In this document: positions 41,635-52,599 of the stretch, one piece after another
How positions within the stretch are numbered: position 1 is the stretch's first letter
Layout: each line of letters opens with the position of its first letter
NCBI GenBank assembly: GCA_025642075.2
Contig: JAODUO010000470.1
Span: 370,600 to 434,599 of the forward strand
DNA: 64,000 nucleotides
Reading direction: 5' to 3'
Source of the DNA: Ridgeia piscesae
Taxonomy: Eukaryota; Annelida; Polychaeta; Sabellida; Siboglinidae
Notes under the pieces: generated by a model
Told to the model about the DNA's origin: nothing
What the model saw: only the letters and a program-made list of their open reading frames with translations
Databases searched by the model: none
Program-made: the position numbers and the translations under genes

Positions 41635-43191
41635 TCAGTAGAGAACGAACCAGTCCACCGCGAAGTGTTTGATCACGCGAGAACGAGACTTGTGTTCGCC
41701 GTATCTCCAACGCGACGTCTCGTGTCTTCCGGTTGTCGTCACGATCGTGAAATACCAATACGGTGTTTTCGGGAAATCGAAATCGGCCGGAGTACCTGCC
41801 GCTGGCTTCAGTCTGATGGCGAGCGTGTTCTCGGCGCTGACGTCACTTCCGTGCACGTGCATATTGTGCACGCCGACCACCTTCACCGCGTCGCCAGGAT
41901 ATTTGATGGCGTAGCGGACGGTGGCTCCTCGCTTGACAGCTTCCGTCAGCGCCAGTTTACTTCCGCCCGTCACAGTTCCTTCTTTGTCGACAGACAACGT
42001 CAGATGCCACGGGCGTGTGTCGATGTACCACATGACGCTGTAGAATGCAAAAACTGTCCCGTTGCCAGCTATCGTGCTGCCCAACTTTTGGCGGCGCATG
42101 CGCACGACGCCGGATGTCGATATTGTCATCCAGACGGCGTGCGTGGCGTGCGCCGCTGCGACATCCGGAAGTGGTTTTTTGTCGTCACTGATGAAAGACA
42201 GGAAGTAGCCAGTCAAAACTCCTTTCTTGATGATCAAGCCGTCCGCTTCCGCCACCAAGTTGTCGAGTCCGGGCAGCCTCACTCGGACCCTGTGTCCAGC
42301 ACGCACGGCGTCGCGGAGACATTCCAGGCAGCCCTGCGTCATCTTCCCTGACCCATCGTGGGCCAGCGCGAGTGACCAACAGTCGTCGACCAGCCACGTG
42401 ACAGACACGTCTTTGGGCAAGTCGATCAGACGGCTGGGGTAGTCCACGACACGACGTGATGTGACAACGTTACCACTTGCCGTCGTGAAGAAGTACGACA
42501 ACCACAGGGCCTTGTTCTCAAACTCACACCGACCGTCCTTACACGGCTTCATGCTCACCCGGTTTGTCGACTGTGCGACTACGTCGAAACGCTTAATCGC
42601 AACGCTGGTCAAACGTAGGAGATCGCCTTTGACGTCGTCACCCATCAGAGCATATATGGCCTTCCCCGCCAGCACGGCCTGCTGCAAGACGCCGAAGTTC
42701 CCGGAATCGATCCACCCGCCGGCTTTTAGAGTCAACACACGCCGCAGACTATACGGGTACTTGACGTACCACTGGACGGCGAGCGAGTAGTCGTTGCGAC
42801 TGCGGAACTTGCCACCGACGTAGTAGCGCGATGCCTGCCCGTAACCGGAAGTACACAGCATGAGCATCCACCAGTACACGTCGCGCTTGAAGGACATCCA
42901 AGAGGCGATGCACGCGTTCTTCCAGATCTGCGCGCACACGTGGCCGTCTTCCATATGCACATGCTCGGCTGCGATGGCGTACCGGAAGTGCGGCACGTAC
43001 ACGCCGACGGTGCCGCCGTCTCGCAGCGCCTTCAGCAGGTCGTCGCGTCGGCCGTAGACCGGCTCGCCCTTGGCGTCGTGCTCGTATAACAGAGTCCACC
43101 TGCTGACGTCACATCCGGACCCGTCACACCACCACGTGTCGGCCGTGCATCCGACCTCGGCGGCGATCAGCAGCAACAAGAGGAATGGCAT
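41635..43191 (-). CDS. secreted four-repeat protein, copy A (unknown family)
   Basis: Intact single-exon frame of 518 codons. An in-frame ATG 12 bases upstream (43,203) exists, but copies B and C have GTG there, so the ATG at 43,191 is the conserved start. A signal peptide (MPFLLLLLIAAEVGCTA) precedes a WWCDGSGC segment and four tandem repeats of about 124 residues. Each repeat opens with a Trp- or Leu-rich strand, has an L..AV..G..VRV block, a W..ISTSG or W..LCTSG block, and ends in V.WY(V/I). Repeat 1 has three further Cys (VCAQ, ACIAS, LCTSG). I do not recognise the family and assign no function. The signal peptide and Cys suggest secretion. The 115 residues of repeat 1 are identical to copy C, but 20 of the first 61 residues of repeat 2 differ. 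Copy A is inverted relative to B and C. Confidence 0.85.
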   Translation of the reverse strand: MPFLLLLLIAAEVGCTADTWWCDGSGCDVSRWTLLYEHDAKGEPVYGRRDDLLKALRDGGTVGVYVPHFRYAIAAEHVHMEDGHVCAQIWKNACIASWMSFKRDVYWWMLMLCTSGYGQASRYYVGGKFRSRNDYSLAVQWYVKYPYSLRRVLTLKAGGWIDSGNFGVLQQAVLAGKAIYALMGDDVKGDLLRLTSVAIKRFDVVAQSTNRVSMKPCKDGRCEFENKALWLSYFFTTASGNVVTSRRVVDYPSRLIDLPKDVSVTWLVDDCWSLALAHDGSGKMTQGCLECLRDAVRAGHRVRVRLPGLDNLVAEADGLIIKKGVLTGYFLSFISDDKKPLPDVAAAHATHAVWMTISTSGVVRMRRQKLGSTIAGNGTVFAFYSVMWYIDTRPWHLTLSVDKEGTVTGGSKLALTEAVKRGATVRYAIKYPGDAVKVVGVHNMHVHGSDVSAENTLAIRLKPAAGTPADFDFPKTPYWYFTIVTTTGRHETSRWRYGEHKSRSRVIKHFAVDWFVLY

Positions 43192-43440
43192 CTTTCGGGA
43201 CATCTCCGTATGTTTTGTGTTTGAAATCTAACGCCACGGAGAGACGTGTGTTAAGGCGACTGAAGCAAAACAGTCATAATAGCTGACGTATAATGACCGT
43301 ATCTCATATTAACAAGCAGAATTATATTACAACTGCGTGGTGTATCATGTGACGGGGCGGGTCTGTCTGTCTCTCTCAACTCGCGCACGTCCTATCAGGC
43401 GAGCGTATCCGTCAGCCAAGGATTATGAAATGTTAGCTTA
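43192..43440 (-). promoter_or_regulatory. upstream flank of copy A
   Basis: Read on the minus strand, GTCTCTCCGTGGCGTTAGAT and, farther out, GGGGCGGGTC and TGGTGTATCA match the region 60-200 bases upstream of copies B and C. This suggests a shared promoter and 5' UTR. No TATA box stands out. Confidence 0.55.
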
Positions 43441-43840
43441 ACACAATAATTTTAAATAAATATATTTTGTTTATCTTAAATTACATTTTAGACATACAAT
43501 TTTATTTATTCATTAAAATAAAAAAATGTAAATATATAATTTATCATGTTAATTGGCATTATATATATATATATATATATAAATATATATATATTTATTT
43601 TTTATTTATTATTTAATTTATTTATTTATTTTTTATTATTTATGATTTATTTTTATTTATTTATTATTATTATTTATTTATTTATTTATTTATTATTATA
43701 AATAATTATTTTAATATATATTATATCATTTTAAAGGACTCACCTAGAGCAACAAATCACATACACATTAAAAAATTATTCTTTACATTTATATTCAACA
43801 CACAACACACACACACACACACAATATATATAAATATATA

Positions 43841-43891
<51 letters not shown>

Positions 43892-43921
43892 TTTAAAATT
43901 ATCATTAAGAAATAAAGTTAT
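43441..43921. repeat. AT-rich low-complexity tract
   Basis: TTTATTTATT-type runs, (TA)n runs and a short CA run between the divergent modules A and B. No coding potential. Confidence 0.8.
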
Positions 43922-44490
43922 AGAAAAAACACATTTAAAAGAACTATAAATTTAAGATAATAAAAAACGGCACAGGAAAAATTTGAAATAATAAATAATT
44001 AATAAAAGATCTTAACTTAAATCGAGCGACAACACTAAATGAAGTCAGTGTTCGGGAATAAAAGGTCCGCTTGAATAAATGAGTCTTTAGAAGTGTTTTA
44101 AACTGTTTGGCCCATAGTATGTGGAAGATCACCCCATAGACACGAGAAGCGGCGACGGAGAAGGCTGTATGACCGTACTGGCGGAGACGTGCCCTGGGCA
44201 CACTCGGTAGGGAAGTGATGATCTCGCCGAGAGACAAAACATGACAAGAAGCAAAACTAATTATCAACAAATCAGCTGTCATAGACCACAACCGTGAAAC
44301 TTGAAACTGTCGCTGACACAGCGCGATTCGCGCTTCTTCACAACAGTTGCATGCATATATAGATTGATATTTAATGCACCGGGCGAGGATTACTGCATAA
44401 ACAACACCGACAGTCAACATGAAGACAGCTCATCGTTACACCTATTGCTGGCGACGCTAACGAGATAGAAAAACGCAAAACCTTCCTTCT
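43922..44490 (-). mobile_element. LINE 3' remnant, module B copy
   Basis: The minus-strand frame 44,420-43,944 contains VPRARLRQYGHTAFSVAA, then FKTLLKTHLFKRTF. This is the C-terminal signature of many LINE reverse transcriptases (YGDRAFSVAAP...FK..LKT.LF). The upstream part is not readable as RT. The same remnant, almost base for base, occurs at 53,538-54,118, so it was copied with the module. Confidence 0.65.
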
Positions 44491-44518
44491 ATCATCAATA
44501 AAAAAAACCAGCTAGTCT

Positions 44519-45280
44519 GTGTGCGTGTGCGGTTGTGTGGTGTTGTGTGCGTTTTGGGGTGGGGCGTTTTGTGTGCGTTTTGGGGTGGGGCGTGTTGTGG
44601 GGCGTGTTGGTGTTGTTGTGTGCGTTTTGGGGTGGGGCTTGTTGTGTGCGTTTTGGGGTGTGGTGTTGTGGGGCGTTTTGGGGTGGGGCGTGTTGGGGGG
44701 GCGTGTAGGGTGCGGGGGGGGCGGGGGGGCCCCGGGGGGTCCCCGGGGAAAATGGGGCGGAGGGGCGTGGGGGGTGCGGGGGGCCCCGGAGGGGCCCCGG
44801 TTTTGGGTCCGTCCCCGGCCCCGGGGGCCCCCGGCGGCGGGTCCCCGTGGGCAGGGGGTGAAGGTGTGAATGGGGCCCCGGCGGCGGGGCGTGCGGCTTT
44901 CGTGGGGGGTCCCCCGGTGCGGGGCCCCCGGGGGCGGGTTGCGGGGGGGCGGTGGTCCCGTGGGGCCCCCGGGGCCCCGGGTGTCCCCCGGGGGGTGTCC
45001 CCGTGGTCCCCCGGGGTCCCCGTGGGGCCCCCGGGGTTTTGGCGGTGTGCTGGGCGTGTGTCCCCGGTTGTTGGCCCCGTGTGCGTTGGGGCCGGGTCCC
45101 CTGGTGGTGCGGGTGGTGCGGGGCCCCGGGGGCCCGTTTGTCTTTTGGGCGTGGTGGGCGGGGGCCCCCGGGGTCCCCGTGTGTCGTTGGCCCCGGGTCG
45201 GGGTTGTGTTTAAACAAAACCTTGAAACGTGGGGGGGGTGGGGGCGTGGGGCGCGTGTGTGCGGGGGGCGTGCGCGCGCA
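44519..45280. repeat. G/C-rich low-complexity tract, module B
   Basis: Begins as GTGTGCG and GTTTTGGGGTGGGGC units, then becomes runs of G and C (GGGGCCCC, GGGGTCCCC). It lies where module C has a (GTGTGTGC)-type repeat of similar length (54,121-55,066), and the last 20 bases before the flank are alike. It is open on several frames on both strands, but I do not accept these as genes. It may be a consensus artefact or a G-quadruplex-prone tract. Confidence 0.8.
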
Positions 45281-45857
45281 TTTGTTTTGCATGGCAACTC
45301 CAAGGAATAGATCCTGTATCCCATTATCATTGCTCAGCTGATGTATATACGTATGTGTCAAAGGTAAATCCCAGCTTTTCCTCCTAACCCCTAACGCTAT
45401 AACCAGTTCAAAAAAAAAACACTAGACTATCCATCTCGTGCACTGTCTCTTGGTGATGTCTCCACTAATTCGTGACATCACTCTAATAAACTCCAAAAAC
45501 CCTTCTCGTTTACCAGGAACGTTGAATTTGACGCACAAATTCAACCAATTCTTCTGACTTTGCGAAGTGGCGCGTTAGATGAATGGATCAAGGATGTGGC
45601 CATATACACCGTATTAGTTTATAGCGACCGGGTCAGTACTGAGTCATGCATGCATCTCGACTGGTAGGACGTCTGCGCGTTGCTGGACCCGCCCCGTTAT
45701 TTGATACACCATACTATAGGTGTGTTTGTGTGAAATATGTTCATTACATGAAGGCAACTGCGCTATTATGACAGCTTTGCTTCAGTTCCATTAACACGTG
45801 TCTTTTCCGTGGCGTTAGATTTAAAAACCAACAAAAACAAACGGGGTGTCCCGAAAG
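45281..45857 (+). promoter_or_regulatory. upstream flank of copy B
   Basis: Aligns throughout with 55,067-55,646. It differs by scattered single-base changes and several one-base indels (for example CAGCTGATG against CAGCTCGATG). It contains GGACCCGCCCCG and ACACCATACTATAGGTG about 150-180 bases before the start codon. Confidence 0.65.
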
Positions 45858-47414
45858 ATGTCATTCCTGTTGGTTCTGCTGATCGCCGCCGGGTGGGGTG
45901 AGGGGCCGCACGGGTGGTGTAAAGGGTCCGGATGTGACGTCAGCAGGTGGACTTTGTTATACGAGCACGACGCCAAGGGCGAGCCGGTCTACGGCCGACG
46001 CGACGACCTGCTGAAGGCGCTGCGAGACGGCGGCACCGTCGGCGTGTACGTGCCGCACTTCCGGTACGCCATCGCAGCCGAGCATGTGCATATGGAAGAC
46101 GGCCACGTGTGCGCGCAGATCTGGAAGAACGCGTGCATCGCCTCTTGGATGTCCTTCAAGCGCGACGTTACTGGTGGATGCTCATGCTGTGTACTTCCGG
46201 TTACGGGCAGGCATCGCGCTACTACGTCGGTGGCAAGTTCCGCAGTCGCAACGACTACTCGCTCGCCGTCCAGTGGTACGTCAAGTACCCGATAAGCTTG
46301 AGAAACGTATTGACGCTGAAATCCGGCGGGTGGATCGATTCGGGGAACGTTGGTCTCCTGCAGCAGGCGGTGTTGTCGGGGAAGGCGGTTTACGCGCAGG
46401 TGGTGGACGGTTCCAAAACCGAGCTCCTGACTTTGACCAGCATTGCTCTCAAGAACGTCAACGTCGTTGCCAGGCGAAAAACCGCGTCAGTATGAAGCCA
46501 TGCTTCGAGGGCCGGTGTCAGTTCGAAGACAGAGCGCTGTGGTTGACCTACTTCTTCACGACGGCAAGACAGAGCAACGTTGTCATAGCTCGACGCTTGT
46601 AGACCAAGCAACTGGGCTAATCGACTTGTCGAAGGTGGCGTCCGTTGTGTGGCTGGTCGACAATTGTTGGTCACTCGCGCTCACCCACGACGGATCCGGG
46701 AAGGTGACGCAGGGCTGCCTGGAATGTCTCCGCGACTCCGTGCGGGCTGGACACAGGGTCCGAGTGAGGCTGCCCGGACTCGACAACTTGGTGGCGGAAG
46801 CGGACGGCTTGATTATCAAGAACGGGGTGTTGAGTGGTTACTTCCTATCCCTCGTCAGCGATCACATTGACGTACTTCCGGATGTCGCGCCAGCGCACGC
46901 CACGCACGCCGTCTGGATGACCATCTCGACGTCCGGCGTTGTGCGCATGCGCCGCCAAAAGCTGGGCAGCACGGTGGCCGGCAATAGCACAACGCTTGAA
47001 TTTGACAGCGTCATGTGGTACATCGACACACGCCCGTGGCAACTAAAGTTATCCGTCGACAAAGAAGGAACTGTAACGGGCGGAAGTAAACTGGCGCTGA
47101 CGGAAGCCGTCAAGAAAGGAGCCACCGTCCGCTACGCCATCAAATTTTCCCGGGGGAACGCGGTGAAGGTGGTCGGCGTGCACAATCTGCACGTGCACGG
47201 AAGTGACGTCAGCGCCGAGAACACGGTCGCCATCAGACTGAAGCCAGCGGCGGGGAATCCGGCCGAGTTCGATTTCCCGAAGACGCCATATTGGTATTTC
47301 ACGATTGTCACGACGACTGGAAGACACGAGACGTCAAGTTGGAGGTACGGCAGACACGAGTCACGTTCTCGACATGTCAGGCATTTCGCGGTCGACTGGT
47401 TCATTCTCTACTAG
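45858..47414 (+). pseudogene. secreted four-repeat protein, copy B (frameshifted)
   Basis: Nearly identical to copy C but with three single-base deletions relative to it: at about 46,168 (GACGTTACTGG for GACGTGTACTGG), 46,470 (GTTGCCAGG for GTTGCTCAGG) and 46,595 (GACGCTTG for GACGCGTTG). Together they restore the frame, so the last 270 or so residues (repeats 3 and 4) read normally to the stop at 47,414. The signal-peptide end also differs (AAGWGEGPHGWCKGSGC). A 3-base insertion near 47,148 changes YSGD to FSRGN. Either the copy is a recent pseudogene or the consensus here is poor. All three lesions are one-base losses and the neighbouring flank has the same kind of error. Head-to-head with copy A. 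Confidence 0.8.
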
Positions 47415-48369
47415 GTACCGTTGTAGTGTTTACATTTTTCCGAGCGTTAAAAAATATCCGGGTGACATGCGCGAGTCCGTCGTTGTCATTGGTTACCATT
47501 GAGTGTGTTAACGATTTCCGCTGAATCTCATATTAAATGCATCTTTAGTCTGACATATATAGGCCACTATGAGCAAAATGATGTATCTAATATTTCAGCA
47601 AAGTTGTTTGTCGCAAATTAACACTAGGCAAGCAGGTTTGTGAGGCATGTTTTGATAGAACCGCAAATCACGTGACTTCAGTCCGCCATAATCTGTGACA
47701 GTGATTTAAACAAGCGAATAGGTTAAAGTATTGAATAACATTTTAAGCAACTCTTCACACTAACAACCACAGGAGAGTTGACGAAAAGCCCATTATATAA
47801 TAAATGCTTTGAGTTTCGCTGCACATGGGTGATTTTATATGTATCACGCATGAGCAGAAATGTCATCCGGAAATTATTTAACGCCTGGAAATATAAAAGC
47901 GCGACACCGTCACAACGAACCCTGTTACATTTGAATGAGACAGGATGGGACATGACGAAGGATTTATTTAATCAGAGGGGCTACCTTGTGTGTGTGGGGG
48001 GTGTCATGCTATCGAGGCAGGTTAGTAGGGTGAGACTGAGGTATCGTGACCGGTGGGGCGCAACACAAATCTGCTCTCTTTGGTTCAATTTTACGCCAAT
48101 AAACTGGAGACGACGAAGCGATATATTGTTCTATGTATATTTTGTTATGCACAATGTTTGTCAGTTTGAAACAAAATTCGTTTTATTTTGTTTAAAAATG
48201 ATACAATCTAGTATTTTACCTGCAGAAAAAAGTTATTCTCTTTGACAGTTCCAATATGCCTTACTTTATACTTAAAATAACTACAAATCACACAGGGAAA
48301 CCAACACATGTCTAGTTTGGTTTATGGGCTGTAGAATATCGGATGTGGTCCTTTTTCAATGAGAGTTTG
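47415..48369 (+). other. downstream flank of copy B
   Basis: Aligns with 57,207-58,146. AATAAA signals at 47,799-47,804 and 48,098-48,103 are conserved in copy C. The 155-codon frame at 47,778-48,245 is broken in copy C and is not a gene. Confidence 0.65.
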
Positions 48370-48815
48370 ATGACACATTACGTGACCACCTGCGTGACAC
48401 TAACAACCTAAAGGGAAACACATTACGTGACCATCTGTGTGACACTAACAACTTAAAGGGAAACACATTACGTGACCATCTGTGTGACACTAACAACTTA
48501 AAAGGAAACACATTACGTGACCATTTGTGTGACACTAATAACTTAAAGGGAAACACATTACGCGACCATCTGTGTGGCACTAACAACCTAAAAGGAAACA
48601 CATTACGTGACCATTTGTGTGACACTAATAACCTAAAGGGAAACACATTACGTGACCATCTGTGTGACACTAACAACTTAAAGGGAAACACATTACGTGA
48701 CCATCTGTGTGACACTAACAACTTAAAGGGAAACACATTACGTGACCATTTGTGTGACACTAATAACCTAAAGGGAAACACATTACTTGACCATCTGTGT
48801 TACACTAACAATTTT
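48370..48815. repeat. 45-bp minisatellite, module B (about 10 units)
   Basis: Units contain CACATTACGTGACCATCTGT, GTGACACTAACAACTTAAAG and GGAAA. The unit is a multiple of three and stays open on both strands (CDTNNLKGNTLRDHL forward, a Phe/Val-rich peptide in reverse), but there is no start context or continuing gene. The last unit decays into unique sequence. Confidence 0.95.
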
Positions 48816-49374
48816 AAAGGGGAACTGAAACACAGCTGTAACATTCCATATACCTAAATGTATACTATATAAGTATACATTAATGGTGAAAGAAGCATAT
48901 TCACTTATCAGACAAACTGGGAAAAAAAATATTTTCAGTGCCTAAATCGTCGTCATAGAACACTGCGTAACGCCATCTTTATTCCAAGCCGAGTGGTTTG
49001 ATTACCTCCTATCTAGCCCATGTAAAATTTTGGTTTCTTTCGGTTTTCTTCGTTATTAGACATTTCTGCGCAAAAACAAAGATTGGTACCTTATTATACA
49101 CGAAAGGGGTCCTATTGTCAAAAATAATATTTATTTGCATTCGTAATAAAAAGGTGAAATTATATTATTACGATTTTTAACCAATGAAAAAATTTTGAAA
49201 CGTGACACTTCCCGAGAGCAGATTTTGACAGGCTTCAAGGGGCGGGGGCCCACCGAAAGGAAGGAGGGCCGGCTATTTTTCTGTTGTTTACAAATGTCGG
49301 AAGTGTTTTTCGTTAGCGAGGAGCTACGCTATTTGCTAGTGGTCTTGGATAAATCACAGTAGAAAATGGATCCG
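48816..49374. other. start of module-specific spacer
   Basis: Unique AT-rich sequence with a GC-rich patch at 49,215-49,275. A short ATG frame at 49,293 (MSEVFFVSEELRYLLVVLDK) precedes the P2X7-like fragment and may be part of the same decayed gene. Confidence 0.35.
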
Positions 49375-49830
49375 ACAGAGGAAGCATTTGTAGCACAAGT
49401 GAGAGAAGCATCTATAGCAAAGTGACACACGTAAAGCCATTAATTCTTGCTTAAAACCCCGCGTGCGAGCCGAGGTTTCGGGGGCGTCAATTAAACCCCC
49501 CCGAGAGTCGACGAGACGGCGAGAAAAGATCGCAATTTTATGGAATCGAGGATGTTTGATTTTGGGAACAATGTGAATGTGGCATTGTGTTTGTGTGGAT
49601 ACTGCGTCCCAATGCGACGCACATCGAATTTGTATGTTGTCTGGAAAAAAGCTGGGTTGCCCGATGCTGACAGATGCCTGCAAGTGCATGAGCTATGCCT
49701 ATGACTGACCAAGACATCTGTCAATGACACAATGTTGGGAATATCGGTCTGGTTTTCTATGTGCGATTTGCGGCAGACTCGTTCGTTCGACCAAAGTAGG
49801 TAGTAGGTAAGTAATATGTAGTTCAACAGG
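49375..49830 (+). pseudogene. P2X7-like zinc-motif gene fragment
   Basis: MDPTEEAFVAQVREASIAK (start at about 49,366) is followed, in shifted frames, by an Arg-rich stretch (ESTRRREK). FGNNVNVALCLCGYCVPM comes next at about 49,550-49,612. One more frame gives THIEFVCCLEKSW directly after it. CGxC-x-x-M followed by E-x-x-CC-x-E is the Cys pattern of the cytosolic P2X7 C-terminal-like domain, found in large unlinked gene families in aquatic invertebrates. A possible donor, GTAGTAG|GTAAGT, lies at 49,806-49,812. Several frameshifts and stops make it a remnant. The domain call rests on this one motif. Confidence 0.45.
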
Positions 49831-50574
49831 TATCGAAAAAATTTTTTTGCAGTCAAACCTAAACAAGCAATTATACTTGTATGGCCACACAATGACACAT
49901 AAAATAAAAAATAAATTTTATCTTCGAATTCGTAACGTAAATCTTTGTTACAAACTTATTTTATTTTTTTTACAGGATGTTACATGATGTGTGCATCCTT
50001 TTAATATAATTATTTAATTTCCATTTTAAAATGTTAATACAATTTGTTTAATTTATGTAAATAATGTTATTTAGATATGCGTGCTGCCATGCAATTTATA
50101 ATATAGTCTGAATAATAAATAGATGTGTAATAAGGACATTGTGCAATTTACATGAGAATATTGAATTGGAGTTTTAATGTATTGTATACAGTATATTGGA
50201 AAGTGCGGGGGTATATGTTATCAACACCACAATCATAAATTCATTTTTTGTTTGCAAAATGCTGTAACATAAAAATTATTTGTTTGAAACGCTGTGATAA
50301 TTTTATTAAAGTATTTCACAAACAAATCAACCAAAAGCGGGTGACTTCATGATGTGATATTGATGAATTACACAGTTTTGCCAATTACTAATAATCATTA
50401 TAAGATAATATTTTTTACTATAAATCAAATGTCAGAATGTATCGGTTAGCTGCATATCATCACTGCACATGTTCAATGGGATGTTTTCCCAAAAGGCAGC
50501 AGGCATAGTATACTAGCCTGGTTTTTTTTGCAGAAAAGGGAAATTAGTTTTTTTTGTTTTAAACAACAAAAATT

Positions 50575-50790
50575 TTTTCTGTTTCTCATTAGTGTCAGAA
50601 CTGCTTGAGTCATCATCAGTGATATCGCTGTCATCCGCTACCGCAGATTCTGATCACTGTCTTCAGAATTTTCCTTCTGACTGTTGCAGACAGAATGATC
50701 TGAAGACGGAGACAGTGAGACTGGGACATCCGAAGTGTCATCCACATTGACTAGACTGCCATGGTCAGTTGAAGAAGGCATGCAGGACTG
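50575..50790 (-). pseudogene. acidic Ser/Asp-rich coding remnant
   Basis: The minus strand reads DHGSLVNVDDTSDVPVSLS, then KENSEDSDQN and, after one stop/shift, ADDSDITDDDSSSSDTNEK. Such acidic low-complexity segments are common in real proteins and the bias is on codon positions, not a DNA repeat. No domain is recognised. Confidence 0.3.
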
Positions 50791-52599
50791 CAAAGACAAC
50801 TTTGATACCCATGGTCATGATGAATATTCACTGGAACAACAATATCATATGTATTAATTGCTGCATTGATGAAGTATTGCATTGGTGACATGATCACTGG
50901 CTCTGTTTGAGTTTGACACTACAAGTTAAAGGTTTTGCAATGTGACATCCATACTGTCATGAGGGACAATGTCATCTGGTGCACAGGATCCTTTGAAAGG
51001 TGTGCTTGGTATTTGTGAATCCTTCATCTGGAAGAATGATACATATGTAAGATGGTATGTATCTTCTGTGATATACATATAAATAACAATGTTTTGTCAT
51101 CTTTTGTTTTCTCATTGCAGTACCTATGTCATAAAAAAACCCCAGAATAAATCAACTTATAATTGGCATTTCGGGAAAATGTTCAGGATCAAAATTTTTT
51201 TTAGATGCATCTGTGGATATTGTAACGTACTATGCACGAGAAATCAAAATTTGATTGAATTATTCCACAGGCCCCATATCCCCCAGACTATTTTTCCACA
51301 ATTGTTAAACAAATCTACTTTTGCAATGGCTGTTGCATGTGGTGGTGCTACTGTACACAAGAAATCTGTATTTTATTGCATCATTCTAAGGGCCCCCAAA
51401 ACACAAAGTAATACTGGGGATTTGGTTTTTTTAGAAGATCCCTTGAAATGACCCCCCTATCAGTTTTGTGTATTGGGTATCTGCTTGCTGGCTTGTCTGC
51501 TACTGCTAGCCAGGGTCACTGGGCAACTCTGTCTCAATGAGACCAGTGGACGGGGGGCTGAGCAGGGTGTTGTGGTTCAACCAGGGAACATTCCTGCAAT
51601 AAATAGAACATTACCTTTTCAATGGTGCATTCTTGCGGGGAAATTTCCCTTATATGACTAACCTTCCTGGATATTTTAATTAATATGTATGTGTTCTGAG
51701 TCATTCAGACATCATTACAAAAAAAACAAAACCCACTCCTACATAAGCAGCTCACATAAATTACATAGTAAACCAATTATACAAGCCCACTTGCACATAT
51801 AAGGAAATAAAAAGTTTAAAAAGTTAGGGGCAATCAATGTCCTCCTTGTTCCAATCAGAGACACCTATTTGGCCATAATCAAAGTCATACTTGCATTTTC
51901 CAAAAAAACAAATGTCGGCTTTATTCTAAATACTAATATTTTGTTTTTAATTTAAGAATATTTTTACATTGGGGTTTATACATAAGTTTCATTTGTGGGG
52001 GGGGGGTTTTTCCCAACTGAGTCTTTTCCGAGATATATAAGTTTTTTGTATTGCTTTGTTTAAAGGGTTTTTTAAATAAACCTTTTTGGGCCCTTTTCCT
52101 AATAAATACTTTTGGGGAAATGATTATGGACACCTTCCAGTTTTCAAACACTAACTGCACTAACTGAACAATGCTGATGTACGCGGTACTATTGAAAGCA
52201 GAATACATGCCTTATTAAAATAAAATTTTCCTACTTTATATTCTTATTTTTTTAGTCTTATTTCGTTATACACAGTAACACTATTCATTTCCGATTAAAA
52301 ATACTAGTCATGTTGGTCGATAATCATTCTCCAACAGCCATTAGTACCAACAAATTTGAAGATTTATTTAAACACCCAAAGTTAGCAACATTTAAAGCTG
52401 ACCTCTGTTGCAGTGGTTTGTCTTTTCATCATGCCCTAACATAAATTTGAAATGGGGAAAAATGAAGGCACTAGAGAGATGATGGGGCTTCATCCAGGCA
52501 GTGATGTTTGTATTGGGTATGGATAGTCTTTTCACTCTTGCTAGGAAACACAGGACACTACTAAGATTGTGATCTTATTGCGTAATTTGCACTAGGCTG

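Noticed and set aside
41665..42790. Plus-strand frames inside copy A, and minus-strand frames inside copies B and C
   Set aside because: Shadow frames of the GC-rich four-repeat gene; only the sense frame has a signal peptide, the repeats and conservation.
44495..45361. Pro/Gly-rich collagen- or mucin-like protein of 230-288 residues
   Set aside because: The frame is open on both strands because the tract is almost only G and C. The homologous position in module C is a GT repeat, and no start or motif is conserved.
47778..48245. 155-codon frame downstream of copy B
   Set aside because: The matching region of copy C is truncated by a different stop and shift, so the frame is not conserved between near-identical copies.
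51473..51661. 62-codon frame starting MGICLLACLLLLARVTG, like a signal peptide
   Set aside because: Short, the first codon is not an ATG in the DNA, and no domain or splice donor follows. The hydrophobic start is probably chance.
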